DNA from: Paenibacillus xylanexedens
GTDB lineage: Bacteria > Bacillota > Bacilli > Paenibacillales > Paenibacillaceae
Assembly (NCBI RefSeq): GCF_017874615.1
Contig: NZ_JAGIKV010000010.1
Location: 124,001 to 188,000, forward strand
Reading direction: 5' to 3'
DNA length: 64,000 nucleotides
Shown here: one piece after another, positions 1-9,148 of the stretch
How positions within the stretch are numbered: position 1 is the first letter of the stretch
Layout of the letters: every line of letters starts with the position of its first letter
Notes under the pieces: model-generated
The model's input: only the letters and a program-made list of their open reading frames with translations
Told to the model about the DNA's origin: nothing
The model's database searches: none
Made by a program: the position numbers and the translations under genes

Positions 1-28
1 GATATGAAAACCGGAGGTATATCATCTT

Positions 29-607
29 ATGCAAATACTTAAAACCAATCGATTAATCCTGAGAAATTTCACCTTAACGGACGCAGCCGGACTGTTGGAA
101 TACACAGCAAATCCCAGAGTAAATTGTTTTATGGATCAACAAATTTCAACATTGGAAGATGCGGCGGCAGAGGTCGCAAAAAGAAGCAGTGACGATTCCC
201 ACATCGCAGTCTGTCTGAAAGACAGTAACGAGTTGATCGGTGAGCTGTTTGGTATGAGGGAAGATCGGGATGCCGATACGGATAAAGATTCGAATTCAGA
301 TACGTATAGTATAGGTTGGAATTTTAATGGCAGATTTGAAGGGAAAGGGTACGCCAGTGAGAGCGCCAATGCTTTCATCGAAAATCTCTTTATGGAACAG
401 GGAATAAGAAGATTGTACGCTTATGTCGAGGATGATAACTTCCGTTCTCAGAAACTGTGTGAGAAGCTGGGCATGCGCCGGGAGGGTCTTTTTTTGGAGT
501 TCATTTCATTTGTCAAAAATGAGGACGGCACACCGAAATACGAGAATACGTATCAATATGCTTTGTTGAAAAAGGAATGGCTGGCACAGCTTGAATTACA
601 GAAATAA
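29..607 (+). CDS. GNAT acetyltransferase, RimJ/RimL type
   Basis: A 192-residue protein that probably transfers an acetyl group from acetyl-CoA to an amine, either a protein N-terminus or a small molecule. It opens with the RimJ/RimL-like 'TNRLILRNFTLTDA', has a core strand 'YSIGWNF' followed by the acetyl-CoA loop 'FEGKGYASES' (near residue 105), and ends with 'SQKLCEKLGMRREG', typical of this subfamily. A GGAGG ribosome site at about 12-16 supports the ATG at 29. It stands alone, followed by a hairpin terminator. The substrate cannot be told from sequence. Confidence 0.88.
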   Translation: MQILKTNRLILRNFTLTDAAGLLEYTANPRVNCFMDQQISTLEDAAAEVAKRSSDDSHIAVCLKDSNELIGELFGMREDRDADTDKDSNSDTYSIGWNFNGRFEGKGYASESANAFIENLFMEQGIRRLYAYVEDDNFRSQKLCEKLGMRREGLFLEFISFVKNEDGTPKYENTYQYALLKKEWLAQLELQK

Positions 608-680
608 AGAATAACAAGCCTCATCATTCGTTTAAAAAAGTTATAGAAATGAGAACGTACACATATGTACGTTCCACAAC

Positions 681-735
681 AAATACGGCGGCTTCTCCCT
701 GGATAGATTCCAGAGGAAAGTCACCGTATTTTTAT
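681..735 (+). terminator. Rho-independent terminator
   Basis: The arms AAATACGG (681-688) and CCGTATTT (724-731) pair, with further inner pairing, and are followed by a short T tract. It lies between the plus-strand acetyltransferase and the convergent minus-strand MetE-C-like gene and may serve both. Confidence 0.6.
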
Positions 736-794
736 CATACCAAACACCATTGAACGGGTAATCGTTTATATGCCACAATACACTCAGCTTGAAC

Positions 795-1961
795 CTAGAC
801 GGTGCTGCCCCAATATTGCTTTGCAATCTTCTGCCCTTGATCGATCTTCGCCCATTGCTGAGCTTCGCTTAATTCGTTACCACCATCGCAGGATGCAAAT
901 CCGCATTGGTGAGACAACAGCAGCCGATCCTTATCGATGATTTTGGAAGCTTCGTCCAGCAAACGGACAACACGCGCTTCATCATCGAGTGTACTCGTTT
1001 TGGATGACAACAGACCCAGTACAATTTCCGTTTCGGGTCTGTCCTTGAACACTTCCAGAGCTTCAATTGAACCCGCACGATCATCATCCCACTCCAGGAA
1101 GAAACGGTCATACTTCAATTGCTTCAGGAACAGATTCGCAATTTTGGCATACGATCCACCGCCCATGTTGCGGGAGTCATAATTGCCGCGGCAGTTATGT
1201 GTCCACATTTTCAAGCCAAGGCTATGTCCGAAGTCTATCACGGTATTATTAATATCAATGAATTCAGTTGCGAGACCTGATACTTCATCTTGATTGATAT
1301 GCTCACCTGTAAAAGGAGAGTTCGGGTTATCGTCTGCAAACAGTTCCCACAAGCAATCATCGAATTGCAGAATTTTACCGCCCACTGCAGCGAATTCCTC
1401 CACGAATTCCTTATACGCGATCACAAGACCCTCTTTGAGCTCCTGTATGTTTTGATATACAGCATCCGTACCACCAATGTTATCTGACCAGGAAAGCTCA
1501 CCGAAAATATGGGAAGGAGACGGTACGCAAAGTTTCGTTTGTTGCTCGCCAGCCGTGTCTTGCAGTTGTTGGAACAGTTGAATGAAATGATGGTTCTTTC
1601 CACTCAATTTATCAGTGATGCGCAGTCCAATATCTTTGCGTGTTTCATATTTCGAAGTTCCGTCCACATCTCTGAAAAAATAGCCGTGATCCGCGATGTA
1701 ACGCTTCACTCCGCCAAATCCCCATACAAAGTCCAGATGCCACATCGATTTGGAGAATTCGCCATCGGTAACCACGGACAAGTTATGTTCGATTTCCTTA
1801 GCGACAACTTGTTTGATTGCCTCTGTCTCACACTTCTCATATCCTTCGTAGTTTTCATAGAACGGATATTGGATATCATCATTATGTTCAATTTGCGTTT
1901 TATATTTCAGCAGCTCATCCGGCCGCAATAAACTTCCTACGATCTGGAACTTATCAGTCAT
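795..1961 (-). CDS. Cobalamin-independent methionine synthase C-terminal-like protein (YxjG/YxjH type)
   Basis: A 388-residue protein of the MetE C-terminal-domain family, a TIM barrel with a zinc site. Such stand-alone proteins transfer a methyl group to homocysteine or a related thiol. Seen: 'IVGSLLRPDELL' at the N-terminus, 'VVTDGEFSKSMWHLDF' (the substrate-binding strand), 'LQFDDCLW', 'MWTHNCRGN' and the C-terminal 'LSHQCGFASCDGGNEL', which holds the His/Cys zinc ligands. The start at 1961 is chosen because GAGGGGG precedes it at the right spacing; a longer open frame to 2063 has no such support. It is monocistronic. No SAM riboswitch is visible upstream. Confidence 0.85.
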   Translation of the reverse strand: MTDKFQIVGSLLRPDELLKYKTQIEHNDDIQYPFYENYEGYEKCETEAIKQVVAKEIEHNLSVVTDGEFSKSMWHLDFVWGFGGVKRYIADHGYFFRDVDGTSKYETRKDIGLRITDKLSGKNHHFIQLFQQLQDTAGEQQTKLCVPSPSHIFGELSWSDNIGGTDAVYQNIQELKEGLVIAYKEFVEEFAAVGGKILQFDDCLWELFADDNPNSPFTGEHINQDEVSGLATEFIDINNTVIDFGHSLGLKMWTHNCRGNYDSRNMGGGSYAKIANLFLKQLKYDRFFLEWDDDRAGSIEALEVFKDRPETEIVLGLLSSKTSTLDDEARVVRLLDEASKIIDKDRLLLSHQCGFASCDGGNELSEAQQWAKIDQGQKIAKQYWGSTV

Positions 1962-2032
1962 GTAAAAAACCCCCTCGTTGTATACAATGATCATATCACG
2001 CTGAGAGCAGTTAGAAGGGATACTAAAAAACC

Positions 2033-2044
2033 ATAACTGGTTAT
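2033..2044. promoter_or_regulatory. Palindromic operator-like site
   Basis: ATAAC-TG-GTTAT forms a perfect inverted repeat about 70 bases upstream of the MetE-C-like start. Just downstream on the minus strand is TATGAT, a plausible -10 element. The palindrome is of the size bound by LysR-type regulators, but no regulator gene is adjacent, so its role is inferred. Confidence 0.35.
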
Positions 2045-2131
2045 AGTTAAAAGCTATATCCACTTATTAGACAGATTTCAGTGAAACCGTCACCGACACA
2101 GTGTACCTCTATCCGTGAACGTTATTCAATT

Positions 2132-2701
2132 TCACACCGTACGACGACGCAGTTCATAAAAATACTGAACGGCTGGATGCTTTAATTTGACCTGCTCCGA
2201 CATATTTAGAATTCGCTTTTTGCCAACTCGTCTGTCCATTAAAGCCAGAATATTAAACAAGATATCCTTGCTCTCCAGATTATCCTCTATAGAAGTGGAT
2301 AAATACGTCGTAGCTGCAACGGTAAAATTCGATTTACTAAGTGCGGTCTGAGCCAACAACAGCTCTTTGGCATGTACGGAGATTTTTCTACTTCTTGCCA
2401 TGACTTGAAGACGATCCTCGGGAATGGGTCCTTTGGAATCTTTTCGGATAGCTTCAATCTCTTCATCGCTCACAGGAATCATGATTTCCGGGTCGCTCTT
2501 GATCTCCTGCTCTGACTGATACCATCGAATTGGGGTTGTAGTATCACTCATGTTGAGTACATTCTTTTTATCTACAGTAATATAACAATTGCCTGATTTA
2601 TCAGGTGAATAGCTATAGCTGGTGGCACGGTACTCCACCCTTCCAACTAACGCAGGACTAAGAAAACTCTCCAGTTGTTGCTTCAATTTACTCCAGGACA
2701 T
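2132..2701 (-). CDS. Conserved hypothetical protein (possibly SF0329 family)
   Basis: A 189-residue soluble protein with no signal peptide or membrane segment. The start at 2701 is favoured by AGGAGG a few bases upstream; an in-frame ATG 18 bases earlier lacks one. The N-terminal part ('LVGRVEYRATSYSYSPDKSG') is rich in strands and resembles small Bacillales proteins named SF0329 family, an assignment from memory only. The C-terminal half is helical and carries a basic end ('YELRRRTV'). No catalytic motif is recognised and no function can be given. Confidence 0.7.
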   Translation of the reverse strand: MSWSKLKQQLESFLSPALVGRVEYRATSYSYSPDKSGNCYITVDKKNVLNMSDTTTPIRWYQSEQEIKSDPEIMIPVSDEEIEAIRKDSKGPIPEDRLQVMARSRKISVHAKELLLAQTALSKSNFTVAATTYLSTSIEDNLESKDILFNILALMDRRVGKKRILNMSEQVKLKHPAVQYFYELRRRTV

Positions 2702-3008
2702 AGATCCTCCTATTATCAAAAGCCTACCGCATGAATTGCGGCGATCATTTCAAATATTTTTTCTCAACCAATCCTCAATATCAACATTCTTCTAAATTAT
2801 ATCACAGCCAAACAAAGCAAAGTCTTATGTTGATTTAGAAACAGATCCTATTGATTCCTTTGTTCGTCAAACCAGAAGTTTAAAATCCAGTTATTGGTTT
2901 AAAATCTCCTATGTGATAAACTTGCAGCAAATTATCTACTTTCTATCCATCTGTGATTGCCTATCATCAGAAAATACGATGTTATTCATAAGGAGAGGGA
3001 TTTAAAAA
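2702..3008. promoter_or_regulatory. Divergent intergenic region with minus-strand promoter
   Basis: This region separates two divergent genes. On the minus strand TATAAT (2796-2801 as its complement), preceded by TG at extended -10 spacing, is a good promoter for the 2132-2701 gene. The plus-strand promoter for the ankyrin gene is not clear. AAGGAGAGGG just before 3009 is the ankyrin ribosome site. No RNA gene or repeat is seen. Confidence 0.5.
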
Positions 3009-4064
3009 ATGGCTAAGAAGAAAACAACATTACCTGCTCATATGGAGCAACTCGTTAAAGATAATGATATTGCTACCGTAAAAGAAATTTTCGAGCAATG
3101 CGAATGGGATGCACGTGGGGGTTACAGCAAAGGTACGGCCCTCAGCTTTCGGCATATTTCGGATGAATTGGTTCGCTGGCTGGTAGAACAAGGGGCAGAC
3201 ATTAATGCACGTGACAAATATCAACGCACACCTTTACATGCTCATGCCTCACACTGGTCAGGGAATGTACCCTTGTTCCTTGAAATAGGTGCGGATTTGG
3301 ACGCTGTTGATTACCAAAATGAAACACCGTTACATGCAGCGGTCAATGGGTATCGAACCAAAGTGGTTCAAGAGTTGGTAAACCAAGGCGCTACTATTAA
3401 CGTAGAAAATAAACAGGGAAATACGCCATTAGCTAAGGGGTTAGCCAATTGTAGGAATAGCGATATAGTCAGTATGTCAAAGATTTCAGCGATTCTGCTG
3501 GATGCTGGTGCAACAGTCACCCCAGAAATGAAAGAGTCTGTGAAGCGGATCGGTAAGGATTTTGAATTCGTCCGTGAGAAGTTCAATAAGGACAAGGTCG
3601 ATGAAGTTTCAGACGCGCTGAACAAACTGTACCCGTTATTTGATATCGAGCCGGTAACGAATCGGATCATGCACGATGGGACTACCCCCATTCAGGTAAA
3701 GGCAACCACTTGGACCAAACAGCACCAAGAGCTGTGGGAATATCTCATTCCGGCCCAAGGCCACGCTCAAACGGTGCAGGGAGAGGTCATCCGTATCACA
3801 GGACGTGTGTCCCATGAAGTATTGGATAATGGCGGTGGAAACTGGGATGCGGAGTATCGCAAGATGCTAGATGCACTGATTCGTCACCTGGGCTCTGGTG
3901 TGCCACTCGCCCCCGCACTTCTCCAAGAGGCAGCAGCCTTGGTCAGCAGGCTTCGCAATGGATACGATTTTGATGCGCCTGCCAGATTATCCGAGTTGGC
4001 GGTATTATGGGTGCTTACCAATCCTCAACCGGTTGCTATGGAGAAGCCTGCGTACACGCGTTAA
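3009..4064 (+). CDS. Ankyrin-repeat protein
   Basis: A 351-residue cytoplasmic protein. Residues about 45-170 hold at least three ankyrin repeats, visible as 'LVEQGADINARDKYQRTPLH', 'FLEIGADLDAVDYQNETPLH' and 'LVNQGATINVENKQGNTPLA'. The C-terminal 180 residues are not ankyrin: they contain 'ITGRVSHEVLDNGGGNWD' and a helical tail, and I do not recognise the domain. Ankyrin repeats bind proteins; the partner is unknown. There is no signal peptide. A strong ribosome site (AAGGAGAGGG) precedes the ATG, and a strong terminator follows. Confidence 0.85.
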   Translation: MAKKKTTLPAHMEQLVKDNDIATVKEIFEQCEWDARGGYSKGTALSFRHISDELVRWLVEQGADINARDKYQRTPLHAHASHWSGNVPLFLEIGADLDAVDYQNETPLHAAVNGYRTKVVQELVNQGATINVENKQGNTPLAKGLANCRNSDIVSMSKISAILLDAGATVTPEMKESVKRIGKDFEFVREKFNKDKVDEVSDALNKLYPLFDIEPVTNRIMHDGTTPIQVKATTWTKQHQELWEYLIPAQGHAQTVQGEVIRITGRVSHEVLDNGGGNWDAEYRKMLDALIRHLGSGVPLAPALLQEAAALVSRLRNGYDFDAPARLSELAVLWVLTNPQPVAMEKPAYTR

Positions 4065-4076
4065 ACAGCAAAGCAA

Positions 4077-4110
4077 AAAAAGAAGCGGAAGAGATACCGC
4101 TTCTTTTTTT
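4077..4110 (+). terminator. Rho-independent terminator
   Basis: The arms AGAAGCGG (4081-4088) and CCGCTTCT (4097-4104) are followed by a run of T. It ends the ankyrin transcript. The A-rich 5' flank would let it also work for the convergent dihydrouridine synthase gene. Confidence 0.85.
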
Positions 4111-4159
4111 GCTATTAATCTACCTGAATCATACTCCGTATCCATGATTACGTCTTACT

Positions 4160-5134
4160 CTACTCTACCTGTTCATTGCTTTCAAACTCATTGAGCAATT
4201 CGCGTACTTTAGAAGTGGTTTTGGCGTTCATCAAGCTGTTTCTCAGCTCACTAGCACCTCGGAAGCCACGAACATAGATTTTGAAAAAACGGGCCAACGG
4301 GCTGAACGAACGTGGTTCAAGCTCAGAATATTGATCATGGAGATCCAGATGCAGCCGTAGCAAATCAAGCAATTCCTTACTGCTGTGTTCCTTCGGCTCC
4401 TTCTCAAAAGCAAACGGATTCTGGAAAATACCGCGTCCAATCATAATGCCATCCACACCATATTGCTCCACGAGTCTCAGGCCTGTTTCACGGTCAGGAA
4501 TGTCCCCATTAATCGTCAACAGTGTATTAGGCGCTATCTCATCACGAAGTTTCTTAATCTCCGGAATCAGTTCCCAGTGTGCGTCTACTTTGCTCATTTC
4601 TTCTCTTGTCCGTAAGTGAATAGACAGATTCACAATGTCCTGTTGCAAAATATGGGTCAACCAGTCGCGCCATTCATTGACCTCAGTAAATCCAAGACGC
4701 GTTTTTACACTGACCGGCAGCCCCCCGGCTTTCGCCGCCTGAATAATCTCCGCCGCAAGGGCTGGCCGGCAGATCAATCCACTTCCTTTTCCATTCTCGG
4801 CTACATTCGCTACCGGACAACCCATATTAATATCGATACCTTTAAAGCCTTCCTTTGCCATACCGATACTCATCTCACGAAAGAATTCCGGTTTATCTCC
4901 CCAGATATGAGCCACAATCGGCTGTTCGTCCGCTGTAAACGTCAAACGCCCGCGCACACTATGGTGCCCCTCCGGGTGACAATAACTCTCCGTGTTCGCA
5001 AATTCCGTAAAAAATACATCTGGTCGCCCTGCTTCACTCACAACATGACGAAACACAACATCCGTCACATCTTCCATGGGTGCCAGTATAAAAAATGGTC
5101 GTGGCAATTCACGCCAAAAGTTTTCCTTTGTCAT
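4160..5134 (-). CDS. tRNA-dihydrouridine synthase
   Basis: A 324-residue flavoprotein of the Dus family, which uses FMN and NADPH to reduce uridine to dihydrouridine in tRNA D-loops. Seen: '[11 protein letters not shown]' at the N-terminus (FMN-binding first strand), '[12 protein letters not shown]' with the catalytic cysteine of the GCP motif, 'VSVKTRLGF' and '[15 protein letters not shown]' (phosphate-binding). The start at 5134 has GAGGAG upstream; the longer open frame to 5155 does not. The TESYCHPEG segment and the absence of canonical GA.L after GCP place it in a divergent Firmicute Dus group, so I do not assign a DusA/B/C class. Confidence 0.9.
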   Translation of the reverse strand: MTKENFWRELPRPFFILAPMEDVTDVVFRHVVSEAGRPDVFFTEFANTESYCHPEGHHSVRGRLTFTADEQPIVAHIWGDKPEFFREMSIGMAKEGFKGIDINMGCPVANVAENGKGSGLICRPALAAEIIQAAKAGGLPVSVKTRLGFTEVNEWRDWLTHILQQDIVNLSIHLRTREEMSKVDAHWELIPEIKKLRDEIAPNTLLTINGDIPDRETGLRLVEQYGVDGIMIGRGIFQNPFAFEKEPKEHSSKELLDLLRLHLDLHDQYSELEPRSFSPLARFFKIYVRGFRGASELRNSLMNAKTTSKVRELLNEFESNEQVE

Positions 5135-5518
5135 CTCAAAAGCTCCTCTATACATTCCAGGACAGTTTTTGTCCTCATTAATAGTTAAAATAGTAAAACT
5201 CGAAACTCATGCAACTACTGGCCTATCATTTACATGATCATTCGCAGTTTCGTTGCAATTCACATTATGCTGTCCTTGCTTCTTCACTTATACCATGCAA
5301 ATGAACTTCCTTCAAACAGCAGTATCTGTTATTAATTCCATTAGACCTTCAGATTATTGAATGTTCGATGATCTCAAAATTGCCCTTTCCCGATTTTATC
5401 ACGTCTTTATTAGATTTTCAGCCCGATTGCTCTTGCCGAACTGGAAAAGCTCCTCTAAAATGAAGCTCGACAGGCTTTTAACCTGCAAATCGAGATTTTA
5501 AGGAGGCCTGAATGATAT
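5135..5518. other. Intergenic region with an imperfect hairpin
   Basis: 384 bases between divergent genes. The only structure seen is an imperfect inverted repeat (CTCGACAGG at 5466-5474 with CCTG at 5482-5485 and TCGAG at 5490-5494) directly before the AAGGAGG ribosome site of the next gene. It could affect translation or be incidental. Nothing else is recognised. Confidence 0.35.
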
Positions 5519-5725
5519 ATGGAAATTTCACTGGATATGATCAAAGATAAAGTTGAATGCTTGCAGGCTTATGACTTCCGCGAACTGGAACGAGCGATCG
5601 AAGAACGAATCGGAATGAACAAAGCATTAATGCTGCGCGTGAAGCAAGTTCAACATCAAGTAACGTTTGACCCTTTTCGCAACAAGATGTTATATAGTGC
5701 AATCGTGCATTTTAACGTAGATTAA
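5519..5725 (+). CDS. Small DUF2536 family protein (YrzA-like)
   Basis: A 68-residue acidic-basic cytoplasmic protein. 'LDMIKDKVECLQAYD', 'NKALMLRVKQVQHQV' and 'LYSAIVHFNVD' match my memory of the Bacillus YrzA/DUF2536 family, whose function is unknown. A stop codon two codons upstream in frame fixes the start at or after 5519. AAGGAGG at 5500-5506 is 12 bases away, slightly long. A second ATG at 5512 is out of frame and opens only a very short reading frame. Confidence 0.75.
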   Translation: MEISLDMIKDKVECLQAYDFRELERAIEERIGMNKALMLRVKQVQHQVTFDPFRNKMLYSAIVHFNVD

Positions 5726-5800
5726 TGGACCAAGATTTTCAATAGTGAAAATCAGTTCATTGACGCAATTGCATTTAAGCATATCCTATAAAGCATGCAA

Positions 5801-5833
5801 AAAAGAAGACGCGAATTCGCTCGCGTCTCTTTC
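5801..5833 (+). terminator. Rho-independent terminator
   Basis: AGACGCGA (5807-5814) pairs with TCGCGTCT (5821-5828), followed by CTTT. It ends the transcript of the small DUF2536 gene. Confidence 0.75.
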
Positions 5834-5985
5834 CATATCAAACTCCACTTTCTCTTGTTACAAATCTTGCTTAACCAACAACAACTTATAAGCAGAATTT
5901 CACCTGTAATCATACTTTACATAGTTAAATACGGGATCGTACCACTTTACAAACAGTCATTTTTGAGGATTAAGGGGGTAATACC

Positions 5986-6867
5986 ATGCAAGAATTAATA
6001 TTTATGAAGAATTATAAAAACAATGAAGTGCTGCGCAAGAGTTTTTTCGAGCTTGCTGTCAACACGTTTGAGATCAATTTTGAAGATTGGTATCGACAAG
6101 GATACTGGGGCGAGCGTTACATCCCTTATTCATATGTCGATGGAGACCAGGTTATTGCCAACGTTTCTGTTAACATCCTTGAGCTCATCATTCACGGTGA
6201 GAAGAAAAAAGCGATTCAAATCGGCACGGTGATGACACATCCTGATTATCGGGGGAAAGGACTCTCTACACGTTTAATGAATAAAGTTTTAGAGGAATAC
6301 GAGAACAAGTACGATTACATGTACCTTTTTGCCAATGAATCTGTGCTCGATTTTTACCCCAAGTTTGGGTTTAAGCCTGTGGAAGAACATCTTTTTTCAA
6401 TGAATTATACGGCAAAAAAATCACCCGAGCCTGCGAACATCCGAAAACTAAATGTAACTAACGCGGAGGATTTACGTCTTATTCAAAAATTGGCATCGGA
6501 AAGATTGCCTGTTTCTCGCCACTTCGCAACCCAGCATGCTCAAGGAATACTCATGTTTTATTGCCTGAATGTTTTTAGTGATGATATTTATTACTTGGAA
6601 AACGAGAACATCATTGTTATTTATCAGAAAGAAGACAATCATATTGAGCTCTTCGACGTTGTTAGCTTAAACGAAATGAATATGAAAGATATCTTGGATA
6701 AGATTGCAGATGAAGATACAGAGAAAGTAACCTTTCATTTCACTCCAGATGCAACAAATGATATCGTTCTAAAAAGTTCGATCACCAATGAAGGTTTATT
6801 TGTAAGAACCCATGGTGAACATCTCTACCCTGTGCACGTCAAACATCCGATTACATCTATTGCTTGA
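5986..6867 (+). CDS. GNAT N-acetyltransferase (Eis-like layout)
   Basis: A 293-residue protein with an N-terminal GNAT domain: 'IGTVMTHPDYRGKGLSTRLM' carries the R-G-K-G-L acetyl-CoA loop, and 'ANESVLDFYPKFGFKPVEEH' is the usual closing strand-helix. The last 150 residues form a second region that resembles the second half of tandem or Eis-like GNATs. It acetylates an unknown amine. AAGGGGG about ten bases before the ATG supports the start; an in-frame ATG six codons in (codon 7) is a weaker alternative. A terminator follows closely. Confidence 0.85.
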   Translation: MQELIFMKNYKNNEVLRKSFFELAVNTFEINFEDWYRQGYWGERYIPYSYVDGDQVIANVSVNILELIIHGEKKKAIQIGTVMTHPDYRGKGLSTRLMNKVLEEYENKYDYMYLFANESVLDFYPKFGFKPVEEHLFSMNYTAKKSPEPANIRKLNVTNAEDLRLIQKLASERLPVSRHFATQHAQGILMFYCLNVFSDDIYYLENENIIVIYQKEDNHIELFDVVSLNEMNMKDILDKIADEDTEKVTFHFTPDATNDIVLKSSITNEGLFVRTHGEHLYPVHVKHPITSIA

Positions 6868-6911
6868 TGATTTATTTAATAAGATCTGCCACCCGACCAT
6901 ACTTAAAAAAG

Positions 6912-6946
6912 ATCAAAAAGGAGCAGGATTTCCCTGCTCCTTCGTT
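6912..6946 (+). terminator. Rho-independent terminator (also present at the second repeat copy)
   Basis: GGAGCAGG (6920-6927) pairs with CCTGCTCC (6933-6940), followed by TTCGTT. The same hairpin recurs at about 31037-31066, because it lies inside the duplicated segment. Confidence 0.8.
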
Positions 6947-6987
6947 ATGTGAAACTTCTTTCTCTCATCAAACGTAAATTCACAAGG

Positions 6988-6993
6988 TATAAT
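6988..6993 (+). promoter_or_regulatory. -10 element of the LRR gene
   Basis: TATAAT lies 60 bases upstream of the GTG start. The corresponding -35 position reads TCATCA, a poor match, so the promoter may be weak or activator-dependent. The same sequence is kept in the second copy at about 31111-31116. Confidence 0.45.
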
Positions 6994-7052
6994 GAAATCA
7001 GATGACCGTTCAGCATGATCTTATGACCATCATAATGAAGGAGGGGACATTC

Positions 7053-8918
7053 GTGGCGTTTATCCCGTTAAACTGCCCCAATTGCAACGGAAAAATTGAA
7101 TACAAGAAGGATGAGGTTTTAAAGTGTCCCTATTGTGAAACAGAGCTTTTATTGAAGCAAAATCATGTCTATTACGTAGACCAGACTATTAATCATTACC
7201 ATGGAACGCCCCCTAAAGTACCACCGAAGCAGACTGCCTCCGTAAAGGTAATGCTGATACTGATGTTAGTCCTAACTGGAGCGATCGGTACATATTTTTA
7301 TTATAGCAACAGCTCCACCTATTCAAAAACAGAAGCCAATCTGCCTGTACGAAAGATGCCTGAAAGCGAGGTTCTGCTCTCTTTTTTGCGAGATATCTTT
7401 GATAAAGGGTCCGCCTTGCCAACAGAGGAGGAATTGGCTCGTATTCGCTATTTAACCGTAGAGCATTCGGAGAATGATCAGTGGAAGTTTACATATAGCC
7501 TCTCCGATCCCTTCAGCGATGAACAGGCCGAGAAGATCACTTATATTACTCAGGACAAGAAACTGAATAGCCAGCGGATTGATCAGCGAGATTTTGAAGC
7601 TTTTAAGGGACTAACGGCATTGGACCTGACGAATACCTATGAAATATCCCAGACGGACCAAACCACTCTGGCCCATATGCCCGGATTAAAAAGTTATGCT
7701 GGCGCTTTTAACGAATCCTTCAGTACATTTTCGGGCTACTTTGGCGACAAGTCTACAATTACGGAGCTTACCACTCAGCTTCGCAGCAATCAGGAATTGG
7801 CTATGTTGCTGGAATTCCCCAATCTGAACTCTTTATCCATTACCTATGTGGATGAGTCCGTAACAGATTTTCACTTGTTAAACCAATTGCCAATCAAGTC
7901 CCTGTCGCTCACCTTTGTCGATGAACTCGGATGGTTGTCGTCCATGACCGGGTTATCATCCTTGTCTATACAGTACAGTGAAACCACAGACCTGCAGCCG
8001 CTGTATGCCTTGACCCAGCTTCAGGAGCTTCAGTTGTCCTATTTAACGAATGTAAAGTCCATCGACTTTGTGCAAAATATGCCTGCTCTACAAACGTTAG
8101 ATATTGAAAATGTAAACTTCTCCAGTCTGGAGCGCTTGACCAGCAAAAACTCTATTACCACACTACGCCTGGCTTCTCTAAGTGAGCTTGGCTCGGTAAA
8201 GGCCATAAACAGTCTGCCCTCTTTGCGGGAATTAACGTTGTCCGGCTACTACGAGAATGCAGAAGCGCTGACACTGCCTAAAGTAGAGCGAGTGGAAATT
8301 CCAAGCTCCTTTCTCCCCGGGCTAAAGGCCCCGGTTACAACCAGTCTGACGCTCCGTGGCGGAAGTGGGGAATTGAACTTGGCTGCGCTGGGGAAATTCC
8401 CGAAACTGGAGCAACTCTCGCTCTGGGAGATCGATGAAATAACCCGTCTTGCCGCCCTAGACGGCTTGTCCCGCCTAGAGAGCCTAAGCATTTACGACTC
8501 GTCACTGTTCAAGGAAAGCGATGCCTTATTTCGTTTGAAGCAGGTCAAATCTTTGATGTGCTCCGAGTGTAGGCTCAATTTTGAACAAAAATCGGCCGCA
8601 GAGAACGGCGTACTTGAACATCTGACCTTAGAGCAGCCATATTTCAGCATAAACAACACCTCTGTTACTGAAGTCGACCAGATGATGCCTTACTTTGCCA
8701 ACATGTCCGCTCTACGTTCCTTCACTCTACAAGACAACAATTTGGCTTCTCTCAAATTTATGAGTAAATGGCAGGCCATAGACGAGCTTCATCTCGAGAA
8801 CAATGCCATTTCCAATATCGAGCCCCTAAGCCAACTGCCTAATCTGCAAAAGGTATATCTATCCGGTAATTCCGTACAAAACAAATCCGTGCTTGGTGCG
8901 GGTGTGCATGTGTATTAG
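7053..8918 (+). CDS. Zinc-ribbon, single-pass membrane, leucine-rich-repeat protein
   Basis: A 621-residue protein starting at GTG 7053, preceded by AAGGAGGGG; an upstream in-frame ATG at 7002 has no ribosome site. Residues 8-28 form a zinc ribbon (CPNC...CPYC). Residues 64-86 are one hydrophobic membrane span. The rest is outside or inside depending on topology and holds many leucine-rich repeats such as 'LQELQLSYLTNVKSIDFVQ' and 'IDELHLENNAISNIEPLSQL'. LRR arrays bind proteins, and the zinc ribbon suggests a cytoplasmic N-terminus. Function is unknown. A nearly identical but frameshifted copy lies 24 kb away. Confidence 0.85.
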   Translation: MAFIPLNCPNCNGKIEYKKDEVLKCPYCETELLLKQNHVYYVDQTINHYHGTPPKVPPKQTASVKVMLILMLVLTGAIGTYFYYSNSSTYSKTEANLPVRKMPESEVLLSFLRDIFDKGSALPTEEELARIRYLTVEHSENDQWKFTYSLSDPFSDEQAEKITYITQDKKLNSQRIDQRDFEAFKGLTALDLTNTYEISQTDQTTLAHMPGLKSYAGAFNESFSTFSGYFGDKSTITELTTQLRSNQELAMLLEFPNLNSLSITYVDESVTDFHLLNQLPIKSLSLTFVDELGWLSSMTGLSSLSIQYSETTDLQPLYALTQLQELQLSYLTNVKSIDFVQNMPALQTLDIENVNFSSLERLTSKNSITTLRLASLSELGSVKAINSLPSLRELTLSGYYENAEALTLPKVERVEIPSSFLPGLKAPVTTSLTLRGGSGELNLAALGKFPKLEQLSLWEIDEITRLAALDGLSRLESLSIYDSSLFKESDALFRLKQVKSLMCSECRLNFEQKSAAENGVLEHLTLEQPYFSINNTSVTEVDQMMPYFANMSALRSFTLQDNNLASLKFMSKWQAIDELHLENNAISNIEPLSQLPNLQKVYLSGNSVQNKSVLGAGVHVY

Positions 8919-8962
8919 ACTACTATAATTAATGGATGGTATTGAAACAAAGACAACAAGAA

Positions 8963-9003
8963 GGGGTTCGAGAATCATGTATAAATTCTCGAACCCCTTA
9001 TGT
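8963..9003 (+). terminator. Rho-independent terminator
   Basis: GGGGTTCGAGAAT (8963-8975) pairs perfectly with ATTCTCGAACCCC (8985-8997). The hairpin is kept in the second LRR copy at about 33084-33119. The T tract is short. Confidence 0.75.
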
Positions 9004-9051
9004 TTAGCTTCTCACCAACATCGCCACCGGCTCCACATGCACCGTATGCGG
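9004..9051 (-). pseudogene. rlmD 3'-end remnant A
   Basis: Read on the minus strand this encodes HTVHVEPVAMLVRS followed by TAA, matching the C-terminus of the intact RlmD at 51850-53631 ([12 protein letters not shown]). Homology stops at about 9051. It is the leftmost of five detached rlmD tails in the window, all in the same orientation as the intact gene. I read it as an old attachment-site scar. Confidence 0.7.
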
Positions 9052-9148
9052 TAAGCACTCTTGGTACCCCTATTATTGGAGAATTACACTGACCAAGCTT
9101 CACTTCGTTGTAATATGATACAACTATGTCCACTTACTCCGTATTGTC

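Larger units (their letters stand above)
6896..9051 (+). repeat. Long direct repeat, left copy (LRR gene plus rlmD tail)
   Basis: This segment is almost identical to 31021-33160. It contains the terminator of the preceding gene, a promoter, the zinc-ribbon/LRR gene, its terminator and the tail of an rlmD-like gene. The right copy has scattered substitutions and one inserted base. The two direct copies flank the whole surface-polymer island, so recombination between them would delete about 24 kb. Confidence 0.9.

Noticed and set aside
1962..2131. Possible SAM (S-box) riboswitch before the MetE-C-like gene
   Set aside because: Expected for some methionine genes, but the leader is short and lacks the S-box core and a terminator helix.
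5795..5998. Plus-strand frame of 67 codons before the second GNAT gene
   Set aside because: It begins inside a terminator hairpin and has no ribosome site.
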